A DNA stretch of 64,000 nt, from the NCBI GenBank assembly GCA_940671915.1, contig CALNVZ010002974.1, positions 21,660,118-21,724,117 of the forward strand. The letters run 5' to 3'. The stretch is from Paracentrotus lividus. Lineage: Eukaryota > Echinodermata > Echinoidea > Camarodonta > Echinidae. Below are positions 38,262-51,172 of this stretch, piece after piece. A model generated the notes under the pieces. The model searched no databases. It saw only the letters and a list, made by a program, of their open reading frames with translations, and was not told where the DNA came from. Made by a program: the position numbers and the translations under genes. How positions within the stretch are numbered: position 1 is the first letter of the stretch; every line of letters begins with the position of its first letter.

Positions 38262-38591
38262 TTGTAAAGCCAATGTGGTATGAGACAAGGGAGATAGTCG
38301 GTGGATAGTAACGATGGACTGCCAGTGAATGAATATTATTAGCCAATCACAGCAATATTTGGTCGGTTCGTTTAATTTTGGCAACGCCGCGCTGACGACT
38401 TATATCACCGCCATCATCGCGGGGCCTTAAATGTTGGCAGATTTTGTTCAGAAATAAACAACACGGGGAGTGCATGATGGTCGGATACCATCTCTGCTAA
38501 TTTCATTATCATGATTTTTTCGACATTGACATTAGCCCGCTTGCAAAATATTATAGGATGCAGGCGCGGATTCAGTGGGACCGGGCCCTCA

Positions 38592-38617
38592 AGCAAAAAA
38601 AAAAAAAAAAAAAAAAA
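38592..38617. repeat. Poly-A run next to a degraded hAT-type terminus
   Basis: GGCGCGGATTCAGTGGGACC (about 38564) resembles a decayed CAGTGGCGGATCCAG terminus. An A run follows from about 38596. Confidence 0.5.
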
Positions 38618-38716
38618 GGAAAAAGGTAGTTGAATGACTGACCCGATGACCCTACGGCCTAGTCAATCATAATGAATTCTTATTGCAGAGGGCAGAAAAA
38701 AATTAAACACCTAAAC

Positions 38717-39469
38717 NNNNNNNNNNNNNNNNNNNNNNNNNNNNNNNNNNNNNNNNNNNNNNNNNNNNNNNNNNNNNNNNNNNNNNNNNNNNNNNNNNNN
38801 NNNNNNNNNNNNNNNNNNNNNNNNNNNNNNNNNNNNNNNNNNNNNNNNNNNNNNNNNNNNNNNNNNNNNNNNNNNNNNNNNNNNNNNNNNNNNNNNNNNN
38901 NNNNNNNNNNNNNNNNNNNNNNNNNNNNNNNNNNNNNNNNNNNNNNNNNNNNNNNNNNNNNNNNNNNNNNNNNNNNNNNNNNNNNNNNNNNNNNNNNNNN
39001 NNNNNNNNNNNNNNNNNNNNNNNNNNNNNNNNNNNNNNNNNNNNNNNNNNNNNNNNNNNNNNNNNNNNNNNNNNNNNNNNNNNNNNNNNNNNNNNNNNNN
39101 NNNNNNNNNNNNNNNNNNNNNNNNNNNNNNNNNNNNNNNNNNNNNNNNNNNNNNNNNNNNNNNNNNNNNNNNNNNNNNNNNNNNNNNNNNNNNNNNNNNN
39201 NNNNNNNNNNNNNNNNNNNNNNNNNNNNNNNNNNNNNNNNNNNNNNNNNNNNNNNNNNNNNNNNNNNNNNNNNNNNNNNNNNNNNNNNNNNNNNNNNNNN
39301 NNNNNNNNNNNNNNNNNNNNNNNNNNNNNNNNNNNNNNNNNNNNNNNNNNNNNNNNNNNNNNNNNNNNNNNNNNNNNNNNNNNNNNNNNNNNNNNNNNNN
39401 NNNNNNNNNNNNNNNNNNNNNNNNNNNNNNNNNNNNNNNNNNNNNNNNNNNNNNNNNNNNNNNNNNNNN
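38717..39469. other. Assembly gap (753 N)
   Basis: Unknown bases. The long reading frames across it are artefacts of reading N as open sequence. Confidence 0.99.
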
Positions 39470-40094
39470 CGGCGGGACTTGGCACCCACATCCCCAATGT
39501 TTTTAGTGGCAAAAATAACAATTGTTTGTCAAATTTGTTCTTGTTATCGCACTAGCCTTCCCCATCACCATGTGGCAATTTCGAATTAGCCTGTTACCCT
39601 TACTATGAAATTTTTTTAGGGGTCTGGATATGCTCCCAAAATGCGAAATCGTGGGGACGTATTACAACACCCCTCCACATCGTGGATCCAAACCAAGTTC
39701 TTTTCCTCTTTGATCACTGTTCTCTATTTCCTCATCATTTCATTCTCTTTCTATTTTTCGTTTCTATTTTTTTTCTTTGTTCAGCTTTTCATCTTTTCTT
39801 TCTTCTGTTTTCTCATCCTTCACAAATATTTTTGAATTCAGCTCGGAAATCGGTTTGGCAGAGATCACAGCTGTGTAGCGCTCCTCCTACCCTCCCATTG
39901 GGAGAATCAATGCCGGTAAGCTGCCGCAGGCCGATCGATGTGACGAACGTGACATGTTGGACGTCCGTGGTGTTACGAGTGATAGTTTGAAGGTGATCGA
40001 ATTACACGTGCGGCTATTTGCAAGCCTTGTGATAGGTGATAAAAACATAAACCAAGACTTTGACTTGAATCACTCTCTGGTTGAGAGAGGAGAG

Positions 40095-40151
<57 letters not shown>

Positions 40152-41353
40152 GGAGTAGAGAAACAGTCTCAAAATAGGGGCACACGTCGCACACGCGCCT
40201 ATACCCCTCCCCCAGATACCGCCACTGCTGCCGCCCATTTTCTCCATCTGTCCTCTCTCTCTTCCCATTTCCCCATCTCTAAACAGTCATCCTTGTTCTG
40301 TACTTTCAATTGATATTGACTTTAGTCTGTCAACACATCTATCTCAAGAGACTTTTCAAATTGTATTATGCATTCCTAATTCGACAACTTTATGCACGTC
40401 ATTAAAATTAAAAAGGTCGCGGGATCTGGAGTAGATACAAAGTCATGAACTCTCTTTTGACTCGTGTTACCGTTAAAAGAACTTCTTTAAATATCTCTGA
40501 GAAGTATCATCATACTCTGTCAAGATAAAATGTTCCCCTTTTTGTCCCTGTCTTTCATGTCTGGGCAGACACGGATCGACGATGCCTTGTAGGGGGCCCC
40601 GAGGGCCACTCTTTTCAAAAATTCAAGTTCAACCATTGAGGCCACTTTTTGCCCCCTGCCTCATTGTTGAGAGGAAATCGATGAGGAGACTGGAAATCAG
40701 AAAAGAGCAAATTATAAAAGATGGGGGTAAACACGGCGGATCCAGGATTTCACGAGGGAGGGAGGAGATTTTTGTACATTTTTGTAAACCTCAGGCGACC
40801 GAACGATTACCGGGGGGGGGGAGAGGTTTAGGCACTTTTTTTTCCTAAATTATGATCGCCCCTTGTAGAGTAACATTCGTTTTTTTTTCTGACCAGATGA
40901 TAGTTTTAATTAGCTTATAATTTTGGAAAGAAATAAATTGGACTTGAAGTGAGCACGTTGCCAAATTTGCGCTGCTCAAAGCTTCACCTCCTCCATCACG
41001 TCACAAAAGGCGATGGATTATCAACTTTTGCCTTGTATTCTGAAGGGCTCTTATCAACTTGTTTTCTATCAGATGGTAAGGATTTAGGGTTATGTACTCA
41101 AGTCTATATTAATGTTCGATATTTGTTCTAGTCATGTGAATAAAGTCTTGTGTCACGTTGTCGTCAATGGACTGGGGGGGTGAGTCTCCATGGCGGAGAG
41201 CGGTCGGGGACCTTCAACTTCAGCAATTCTTTGATAAAAAAAGACACTAAAGAACTTCCCACTACTCTGCTGGGAAGACCCCTAAATATTTGAATGCGAA
41301 ATAAAAGTCGAACAGAACTGGTATGTGTATGGGGGGGGGGGGGGGTATGCATA
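39470..41353. other. Intergenic region after the gap
   Basis: No gene was recognised. It contains pyrimidine-rich sequence (39700-39830), a GA microsatellite ending in a G run (40084-40153), hAT-type terminus remnants (GGCGGATCCAGG at about 40736) and a G run at 41331-41345 just before the tandem duplication. Confidence 0.55.
40084..40153. repeat. (GA)n microsatellite followed by a G run
   Basis: GA dinucleotides to about 40140, then 13 G. The Arg-Glu and Leu-Ser reading frames on the two strands are repeat artefacts. Confidence 0.93.
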
Positions 41354-44300
41354 GTGTTTAATCATTACTACATCGTTAGAGATAATAAAATACTTCTTGA
41401 GCAACCTGAATTACAAAATTATTGAAAAAAGAAGAAAGATGCATAACACTGAAACTATTTTTTCCTCACTAAATTTAGAGTTGACAGGGAAACTAAATTG
41501 AGCTTGTGCTTTTAATCTCTTTTCACTTCACTTATTCTCTATGGACCTCAATATATTTCCTAGTGAGACCGATTAAAATCTCTTCAGCATTGTCTCTCAT
41601 ATAGATAAAATTTTATGAATTAAAGTAATATATTAACATGTATGATCTGATTTGTAGATATGATGTCATTCTCAACACACGGGGGCTGTCCCTACCTTCA
41701 AGCGGCATCTACTATCGGGCGTTCGTAGATTCTAAACATGACTGACCTACCTTCAAATCCATTCATCTTACCCGATATGACGTAGAACAGCTCAGCAGAC
41801 GACTACCCTGGATAACCTCTATCGATCCCTTGGTATCGATACATCACAATTTTTGCTCTTTATAGTTTGATTGACATTAGCGGCTATGAGTATACGATCT
41901 TGGCTTGTCATCTCATATTTCAGTCATCTTTCGCCCTCGACCGGTTTCTTTCCAAGTTTCTATTTTCCAAGCCGTGAGATCGCACAGCTCACACTTGTCC
42001 AAAAGTTTTCAGCTCGAATAAGATGGGGATACCTTTGCCGTTTCAGGTTGTGCCTTAAACATTTTGATTTCGTTTATGATTAATTTTCATGTATGTTATG
42101 GAAGACTCGGACCTTAGCCCAATGATCGTGAATTCCTCCACCGAATTATTCATCTTCAACTCCGCTACTCGATCCAGCACTCCTGATTCTAAAGGCCACT
42201 TCGCAAGACTCAATTTTCAATCGGACTGTCACAATCGGACTTCAATGGCAATGTGGTAGCAGAAAAGAATAAGGAATAAAGCAAAAAGTAGACATTTTAT
42301 TTCACGTTTAATTCCATTGTGACTAGCGTTTCCGAGATGAAATGGTAAAGAAATACTAGATCATCAATGCAATGTGTCGGATGAGCAGTCTGTTCGTCAA
42401 AAATGAATCAATAAAGAAAAGTAACAAATGAATCTTACAGTCGCGGTTGTTGATTCGGTTATGTTAACAATCATCATTGAACTTACATCACGTGACATAC
42501 GAAGCCTGACCAACATGAATCGTTGACTGGATAGAAACTCATGGAAAAACAAGGTCTCCAGGGAAAATACTATCTTTATTGAACGCCTAGCTGCGATATC
42601 AGCATAGTACGGGCCCAGGTAAATATGTTTTTACAATGTCACAATGGTAAATGAATTTCTTTTGTTTTGTTTCCTCATTTTTTCCGGGGACCAGACGATG
42701 ATTCAAGGGAAGATGGTGGGGTTGGGGAGGGGGGGGGTGGTGGTGAGGTGAGCGTGCCGGGCCCAATATCGACCAAAAACCCAAAAGAGAGCTGGACAAA
42801 ATGGCCGTTTGCCCTCCCCTTTCTCGAGCAAAAAAGAACTAAACAAACAAAACACAATTAAAATGTTTATGACCCCCCCCCCCACCGATGAGAGGTTTGT
42901 TTTTTTTTGCCATGTTCCATTTTTGTTGTTGTAACGCTTACCCACCCCCCCCCCCCCCAGCTCTTTAGGGGACTTTTTGCTGACCGGTTTTGCGAACAGA
43001 ACATGAAAAGCATCTAAACAAAAATATGCCCTCTTCTTCGAAGAAATCCGTCACGGTAACAATTGATTTTAATGTCTTGTCTTATAGGAAGAAATAAATT
43101 GACACATTTATAGGCGTACCAAAAGAGAGGGGGAGACTTTTTGTCAAGTTGTAAAAAATATATCAAACTTCACATTGATTTCCGCCAATTCCATATATAA
43201 TTGGAATGCTCTGAGGATATTATATTTCTTTAATAATTACTTATCTTTTTTCTCCATCTTGTTTGGGTAATTATTTGGAATTATGTCAATAAAATTTAGG
43301 CCAGAGGGGAAATGAGAGCAAAAGCGGGAGAGAGAAAAGACAGAGAGAGAGAGCTTACATGTGAGGAAAATAGAGAACGTTTCAGCTAAATCAGCTGCTG
43401 AAATAAAAAGATAATTATGACTCTATTTTGAAGACCAAAATCATAACCTTCATCAATTTTCATGGTAGGACATGCAGTTATTCAAAATATATTATTACTA
43501 TGAAAACGCCCTTTCTATAACTGATCAGAAGTATATTTATGTTTTGTACTTACCCTTGGGGAAAGTATATAAAACATCACGTCAGCAATGGTCAGTGTCT
43601 ATTGCTAATGGGGGCCTATTTCAGATCTTAACTGTACAATTTTATAATTTCATTGAATACTTTTGACAACTTTTCTCATTTCTTCTTATCCGATTCTCCC
43701 TATTCATTCCTTTCTAACGAAAAAAAAAACAAAACAAAACAAAAGAAAAAAAAACAATAAAAAATAAAATAAGCGAAGTATATCTCTCTTTAGAATAAAT
43801 AAAGATGTGACATAATTATTTCGAATACTTAAGAAACCATAGTAAAAAGTAATTTTATTCATACACGAATGTTATATGCAGGTTAATAATTATGACTAAA
43901 ATAAGAAACATATTATAACTTTCTTTTATCTTAATGCACAATTTACCAATGTCTCATCTTTTTGTCAAGGAGTTTGAATAGCGTCCAAGTGTGACACGTT
44001 TTATTGAAATATATTTTGCAAATGGGGTAATTTGAGTTGACTTATATTTACATTCATATTCTTTTGCATTTTGTTTACCAAGGCAAATAACTGTCTTGTT
44101 TGCAGTGAAATGACATATTAAAAATTGATGATAAAATTAATTAATTGGGCCCATAATTTAAAGTTCGATTTTTTTTTTCTATTTCAAATCTACATTAATA
44201 GTTTTACAGCTAAAAATAAGTTTGAATATTGTCAAATGATTGTATCCGAGATTTAGAAATATAATAATATAAAAAAAACCTATAAAAACAGTGACGTCAA

Positions 44301-45051
44301 AATAGTTGCCGTGATGTACTTGGATATACTTTAAAATGGGGAACAGGCGTGCCACAGAAAACATGGTGTTCAATATTTAGAGTATTACAAGGATTTTTCT
44401 TCTTTTTTGTTTTGTTTTTTAATGATAATTAATTTTCAAATATGACTGAAAGAAAACAGGTAACATAATAGCTTTCAATATACGCCCATAGGTACTTGCT
44501 GAGGGTAAAAGGAAATGAAATGGATACTATTTTCCAATCAAAACGGATATGGATAATATATGTATTTTTTCATCTCTGAGCTGAAATAAAAGCGTTAGCC
44601 TTTCATGCCCTCCACAGGAGGGCGTGGATTGATATGCTATTATATCAAAGTCCAGTTTAAATTCGAGTTCATTATGAAGGCGTGATACATCAAAACAAAA
44701 AAGGCTTTGATATCCTGTATCAAAGCGCGACCTAACTTGAAACCACTGTTGATAATGTCAACAAGAGTAGAGATAATTTAAAAACGTGACTCGGAGTAGC
44801 CCTGGGTGTGACGTCATCAACACATCCCGAGAAGGTGCCCCATCTTTGGTTACGGGTTGGCATTGATGTCATGACGTCATAATAAGATTGCATCAGAGAA
44901 AAATAGCCGTTGTGTATACAATATGATACGTCGAGAGGAGAACAAAAAACTTGAGATAATAATTTTGACGGGCTTATTATGTTGGACGTAAATTTTAAGA
45001 AGGTTGAACAGTCATGTAAATATTTTGATAAAGTTGATTGTTATTGCAATA

Positions 45052-45663
45052 CACAGTTAGAATAAATTAAACAAGTTGTTTAAAATCTTAAACAACTGCG
45101 TGTTAACCGGTGAATCGCACAGCGTTGTTTAAAAATGAAACAACCTGTAGTATTTTTAAAACTTTAACACTCTTGTTTTTTTAAAGTTTAAACAACCTAT
45201 TGTTTAATGGTATTATTAAACAACTTAATTATTTAAAGAAAGTTGTTTAAAATATCAAAAGTATTGTTTAACGCAACGCTCCGCTCAATAAAAAAAAAAA
45301 AAAAAAAAAAAAGGGTGCAGCCGCCAGATCGACGCCAAACGAGGGTAGCAGCAACTCAATCTTTTAACGTATTTTGGTATGACGCGGCCGGGTATCGAAC
45401 CATGACCTCCTGATTATAAGGCAGACGCTCTATCCACTTAGCCAACATATCGGCATTTATCTTTTCCTCAATGTGTGAGCATAAGTCCTCGCCGCTATGA
45501 TTGAAAGTGTTGCGCGCCGGATTTACCTTTCATGTAACGAGTGATGCTATTAGCTACATGACTATCACGTGACATTTGCCTAGATCTTCTTTAAACGACC
45601 CTTGTTTAATATATCCTCATAAACAGGTCTTGTTTTAAGGGCTTTATATAACCTCGATTTTCC
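45052..45663. mobile_element. TA-flanked GTTGTTTAA-rich MITE, cut by the duplication junction
   Basis: It starts CACAGTTAGAATAAATTAAA after a TA, as in the complete copy at 49387-50058. The right terminus is missing because copy 2 of the tandem duplication begins at 45664. It contains the same tRNA-derived insert. Confidence 0.7.
45381..45454 (-). repeat. tRNA-derived sequence (SINE-like head), copy 1
   Basis: On the minus strand it shows an A box (TTGGCTAAGTGGATA) and a B box (GGTTCGATACC) at tRNA-like spacing with an anticodon-loop-like CTTATAA between. The acceptor ends do not pair, so it is not an intact tRNA gene. About 70 bp downstream on the minus strand is a run of more than 20 T (plus-strand A run at about 45289-45312). 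Confidence 0.65.
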
Positions 45664-48600
45664 GTGTTTAATCATTACTACATCGTTAGAGATAATAAAA
45701 TACTTCTTGAGCAACCTGAATTACAAAATTATTGAAAAAGAAGAAAGATGCATAACACTGAAACTATTTTTTTCCTCACTAAATTTAGAGTTGACAGGGA
45801 AACTAAATTGAGCTTGTGCTTTTATATCTCTTTTCACTTCACTTATTCTCTATGGACCTCAATATATTTCCCTTAGTGAGACCGATTAAAATCTCTTCAG
45901 ATCCTTGTCTTCTCATAAGTAAAATTATTATTTGAATGTAATGTAACATTGCTATGATCTGATTTGTAGATATGATGTCATTCTCAACACACGGGGGCTG
46001 TCCCTACCTTCAAGCGGCATCTACTATCGGGCGTTCGTAGATTCTAAACATGACTGACCTACCTTCATATCCATTCATCTTACCCGATATGACGTAGAAC
46101 AGCTCAGCAGACGACTACCCTGGATAACCTCTATCGATCCCTTGGTATCGATACATCACAATTTTTGCTCTTTATAGTTTGATTGACATTAGCGGCTATG
46201 AGTATACGATCTTGGCTTGTCATCTCATATTTCAGTCATCTTTCGCCCTCGGACCGGTTTTCTTTCCAAGTTTCTATTTTCCAAGCCGTGAGATCGGCAC
46301 AGCTCACACTTGTCCAAAAGTTTTCAGCTCGAATAAGATGGGGATACCTTTGCCGTTTCAGGTTGTGCTTTAAACATTTTGATTTCGTTTATGATTAATT
46401 TTCATGTATGTTATGGAAGACTCGGACCTTAAGCCACATGATCGTGAATTCCTCCACCGAATTATTCATCTTCAACTCCGCTACTCGATCCAGCATCTCC
46501 TGATTCTAAAGGCACTTCGCAAGACTCAATTTTCAATCGGACTGTCACAATCGGACTTCAATGGCAATGTGGTAGCAGAAAAGAATAAGGAATAAAGCAA
46601 AAAGTAGACATTTTATTTCACGTTTAATTCCATTGTGACTAGCGTTTCCGAGATGAAATGGTAAAGAAATACTAGATCATCAATGCAATGGTGTCGGATG
46701 AGCAGTCTGTTCGTCAAAAATGAATCAATAAAGAAAAGTAACAAATGAATCTTACAGTCGCGGTTGATTCGGTTATGTTAACAATTCATCATTGAACTTA
46801 CATCACGTGACATACGAAGCCTGACCAACATGAATCGTTGACTGGATAGAAACTCATGGAAAAACAAGGTCTCCAGGAAAATACTATCTTTATTGAACGC
46901 CTAGCTGCGATATCAGCATAGTACGGGCCCAGGTAAATATGTTTTTACAATGTTCACAATGGTAAATGAATTTCTTTTGTTTTGTTTCCCTCATTTTTCC
47001 GGGGACCAGACGATGATTCAAGGGAAAGATGGTGGGGTTGGGGAGGGGGGGGGTGGTGGAGGTGAGCGTGCCGGGCCCAATATCGACCAAAAACCCAAAA
47101 GAGGCTGGACCAAAATGGCCGTTGCCCTCCCCCTTTCTCGAGCAAAAAAGAACTAAACAAAACAAAACACAATTAAAATGTTTATGACCCCCCCCCCCCA
47201 CCGATGAGAGGTTTGTTTTTTTTTGCCCATGTTCCATTTTTGTTGTTGTAACGCTTACCCACCCCCCCCCCCCCCAGCTCTTGAGGGGACTTTTTTGACT
47301 GACCGGTTTTGCGAACAGAACATGAAAAGCATCTAAACAAAAATATGCCCCTCTTTTCGAAGAAAATCCGTCACTGGTAACAAATTGATCTTTAATGTCT
47401 TGTCTTATAGGAAGAAATAAATTGACACATTTATAGGCGTACCAAAAGAGAGGGGAGACTTTTTGTCAAGTTGTAAAAATATATCAAACTTCACATTGAT
47501 TTCCGCCAATTCCATATATAATTGGAATGCTCTGAGGATATTATATTTCTTTAATTAATTACTTATCTTTTTCTCCATCTTGTTTGGGGTAATTATTTGG
47601 AATTATGTCAATAAAATTTAGGCCAGAGGGGAAATGAGAGCAAAAGCGGGAGAGAGAGAAAGACAGAGAGAGAGAGCTTACATGTGAGGAAAATAGAGAA
47701 CGTTTCAGCTAAATCAGCTGCTGAAATAAAAAGATAATTATGACTCTATTTTGAAGACCAAAATCATAACCTTCATCAATTTTCATGGTAGGACATGCAG
47801 TTATTCAAATATATTATTACTATGGAGAAAACGCCCTTTCTATAACTGATCAGAAGTATATTTATGTTTTGTACTTACCCTTGGGGAAAGTATATAAAAC
47901 ATCACGTCAGCAATGGTCAGTGTCTATTGCTAATGGGGGGCCTATTTCAGATCTTAACTTGTACAATTTTATAATTTCATTGATACTTTTGACAACTTTT
48001 CTCATTTCTTCTTATCCGATTCTCCCTATTCATTCCTTTCTAACGAAAAAAAAACAAAACAAAACAAAAGAAAAAAAAAACAATAAAAAATAAAATAAGC
48101 GAAGTATATCTCTCTTTAGAATAAATAAAGATGTGACATAATTATTTCGAATACTTAAGAAACCATAGTAAAAAGTAATTTTATTCATACACGAATGTTA
48201 TATGCAGGTTAATAATTATGACTAAAAATAAGAAGACATATTATACTTTCTTTTATCTTAATGCACAATTTACCAATGTCTCATCTTTTTGTCAAGGAGT
48301 TTGAATAGCGTCCAAGTGTGACACGTTTTATTGAAAATAATATTTTGCAAATGGGGTAATTTGAGTTGACTTATATTTACATTCATATTCTTTTGCATTT
48401 TGTTTACCAAGGCAAATAACTGTCTTGTTTGCAGTGAAATGACATATTAAAATTTGATGATAAAATTAATTAATTGGGCCCATAATTAAAGTTCGATTTT
48501 TTTTTTCTATTTCAAATCTACATTAATAGTTTTACAGCTAAAAATAAAGTTTGAATATTGTCAAATGATTGTATCCGAGATTTAGAAATATATAATATAA

Positions 48601-49980
48601 AAAAAACCTATAAAAACAGTGACGTCAAAATAGTTGCCGTGATGTACTTGGATATACTTTAAAATGGGGAACAGGCGTGCCACAGAAACATGGTGTTCAA
48701 TATTTAGAAGTATACAAGGATTTTTCTTCTTTTTTGTTTTTGTTTTTAATGATAATTAATTTTCAAAAATATGACTGAAAGAAAACAGGTAACATAATAG
48801 CTTTCAATATACGCCCATAGGTACTTGCTGAGGGTAAAAGGAAATGAAATGGATACTATTTCCAATCAAAAACGGATATGGATAATATATGTATTTTTTC
48901 ATCTCTGAGCTGAAATAAAAGCGTTAGCCTTTCATGCCCTTCCACAGGAGGGCGTGGATTGATATGCTATTATATCAAAGTCCAGTTTAAATTCGAGTTC
49001 ATTATGAAGGCGTGTATACATCAAAACAAAAAAGGCTTTGATATCCTGTATTCAAAGCGCGACCTAACTTGAAACCACTTTGGATAATGTTCAACAAGAG
49101 TAGAGATAATTTAAAAACGTGACTCGGAGTAGCCCTGGGGTGTGACGTCATCAACACATCCCGAGGAAGGTGCCCCATCTTTGGTTACGAGGTTGGCATT
49201 GATGTCATGACGTCATAATAAGATTGCATCAGAGAAAAATAGCCGTTGTGTATACAATATGATACGTCGAGAGGAGAACAAAAACTTGAGATAATAATTT
49301 TGACGGGCTTATTATGTTGGACGTAAATTTTAAGAAGGTTGAACAGTCATGTAAATATTTTGATAAAGTTGATTGTTATTGCAATACACAGTTAGAATAA
49401 ATTAAACAAGTTGTTTAAAATCTTAAACAACTGCGTGTTAACCGGTGAATCGCACAGCGTTGTTTAAAAATGAAACAACCTGTAGTATTTTAAAACTTTA
49501 ACACTCTTGTTTTTTAAAAGTTTAAACAACCTATTGTTTAATGGTATTATTAAACAACTTAATTATTTAAAGAAAGTTGTTTAAAATATCAAAAGTATTG
49601 TTTAACGCAACGCTCCGCTCAATAAAAAAAAAAAAAAAAAAAAAAAGGGTGCAGCGCCAGATCGACGCCAAACAGGGTAGCAGCAACTCCAATCTTTTAA
49701 CGTATTTTGGTATGACGCGGCCGGTATCGAACCCATGACCTCCTGATTATAAGGCAGACGCTCTATCCACTTACACAACATATCGGCATTTACTTTTCCT
49801 CAATGTGTGAGGCATAAGTCCTCCGCTATGATTGAAATGTGCGCCGATTTACCTTCATGTAACGAGTGATGCTATTAGCTCATGACTATCACGTGACATT
49901 TGCCTAGATCTTTTTAAACGACCCTTGTTTAATATATCTCTAAACAGGTCTTGTTTAAGCTATATAACCTCGATTTTCCG
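45664..49980 (+). repeat. Tandem duplication, copy 2 (about 4.32 kb)
   Basis: This is the second direct copy of 41354-45663. The differences are dominated by single-base indels such as GGGGGCC against GGGGGGCC and TTGAATACTT against TTGATACTT. At the right edge the sequence does not stop but continues into the rest of the MITE (49981-50058), so this copy retains the original right flank. Confidence 0.93.
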
Positions 49981-50058
49981 GTTTTAAACAACAATGTTTT
50001 AATATTAATAAGAATGTTTAACTATTTAAACAATAATGCATTAAAATATCTAACAGTG
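49387..50058. mobile_element. TA-flanked GTTGTTTAA-rich MITE, complete copy, 672 bp
   Basis: The left end TA-CACAGTTAGA and right end TCTAACAGTG-TA are inverted repeats with a TA on each side, fitting a Tc1/mariner-type target. The body holds many short TTAAACAAC / GTTGTTTAA words in both orientations and a tRNA-derived insert with an adjoining A run. It encodes nothing. Confidence 0.65.
49714..49787 (-). repeat. tRNA-derived sequence (SINE-like head), copy 2
   Basis: This is the counterpart of 45381-45454. It has a better B box flank (GGGTTCGATACC) but a damaged A box (TTACACAAC on the plus strand instead of TTAGCCAAC). Each copy keeps bases the other has lost, which suggests one true sequence with independent errors. 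Confidence 0.6.
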
Positions 50059-51099
50059 TAGACTTTTATACACACCATACTATTCAAGATGGAAATACTT
50101 CTTTGAAATGAAATGATATAGGGTTCATGAATTAACCCTTTTGGGGTAGGTTTTATTGCAACGGAGGTGGGTCAACTTTTCTTCGTTTTCCTCTTGACAA
50201 CAAAAATGCAGTTCAGTTATTGGATATTTGGAATAACATAAGATGTCATTTCTGTCATTATTTGTAAAATGACAACTAATACGCCCATATCATATAATTT
50301 TGTCGTTATCTCGTGAATTCAGCTCAGAAATGACGGATATACGAATACTTGCGTATCCGTTATCTCTGAAACATGTCAACACATCCCCATTTAGTATTCG
50401 AATTGTTGTTTGTACTGGCTCTAAATTCATTATATCCTCGAAATGCCAAATTATGAGTTTTGCTTTTGAATCAGTAAACAGTTTCCTTTGACATTATTGT
50501 TTACTTTTAGAAAGGGTCATTCAGTAAACAGAGTTTTAACAAGGGCCTTTATTATTCTTATTATGGTAAATGCATTGAATATTTAAAGGGGTTTCAGGAT
50601 TTGAAAAAAAAAAAGTTAATGATTACAGCCAATGCGGGGCTATCGTTCCCAAAGAAAAATAGCCATAAGGTGCTAATACAAGGGTGGAGCAAGACGACGG
50701 GGCCCTTTGTATACAATTTTTTGTGTCGTTTCTACGGAGATTTGCACTGACATCAGAGGTTGTGATTATCCAGCAAATAAATAATAAATATGTTAAAAAT
50801 TCACTTGCAGCAGTAATTTACAATATATTCTCCTTAAAAAACCGAATATAATCTTGACAATTATGACATATCGGTGGAAGAAAATTGTATGATTACGTCT
50901 TTGCATAAGAGGGCGAAATATTCCTTGGTAACGGCAAGAATATATTCATCTTCCTGGGGCCTCATCGTTTTGCTCTCCCTTTTTTTTAATAAATATTATT
51001 ATGGCCATTATTTCTTTTGGAAAAATATAAACGAAACATATAAACAGTTTGGGGGAAATATGATAGAGCTTTATATTTTTTTTCACTGACAATCCCCAC

Positions 51100-51103
<4 letters not shown>

Positions 51104-51169
<66 letters not shown>
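51104..51169. repeat. Poly-A run, 66 bp
   Basis: The longest homopolymer in the window, uninterrupted. No retroposed body was recognised upstream. Confidence 0.93.

Positions 51170-51172
<3 letters not shown>

Larger units (their letters stand above)
41354..45663 (+). repeat. Tandem duplication, copy 1 (about 4.31 kb)
   Basis: From GTGTTTAATCATTACTACAT onward the sequence is repeated in direct orientation starting at 45664. The copies agree over the whole unit except for many one- or two-base insertions and deletions, mostly in homopolymers, and few substitutions. No gene was recognised in the unit. It carries a GA-rich stretch, C and G runs, three CRE-like TGACGTCA-type sites, and the left part of a TA-flanked MITE with a tRNA-like insert. 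Copy 1 ends at CGATTTTCC, inside that MITE. Confidence 0.93.

Noticed and set aside
38672-39589. Open frames of 270-305 codons
   Set aside because: They run through the N gap; nearly all residues are unknown.
45381-45454. Functional tRNA gene
   Set aside because: A and B boxes are present but the acceptor ends do not pair and the anticodon stem is imperfect; treated as tRNA-derived.
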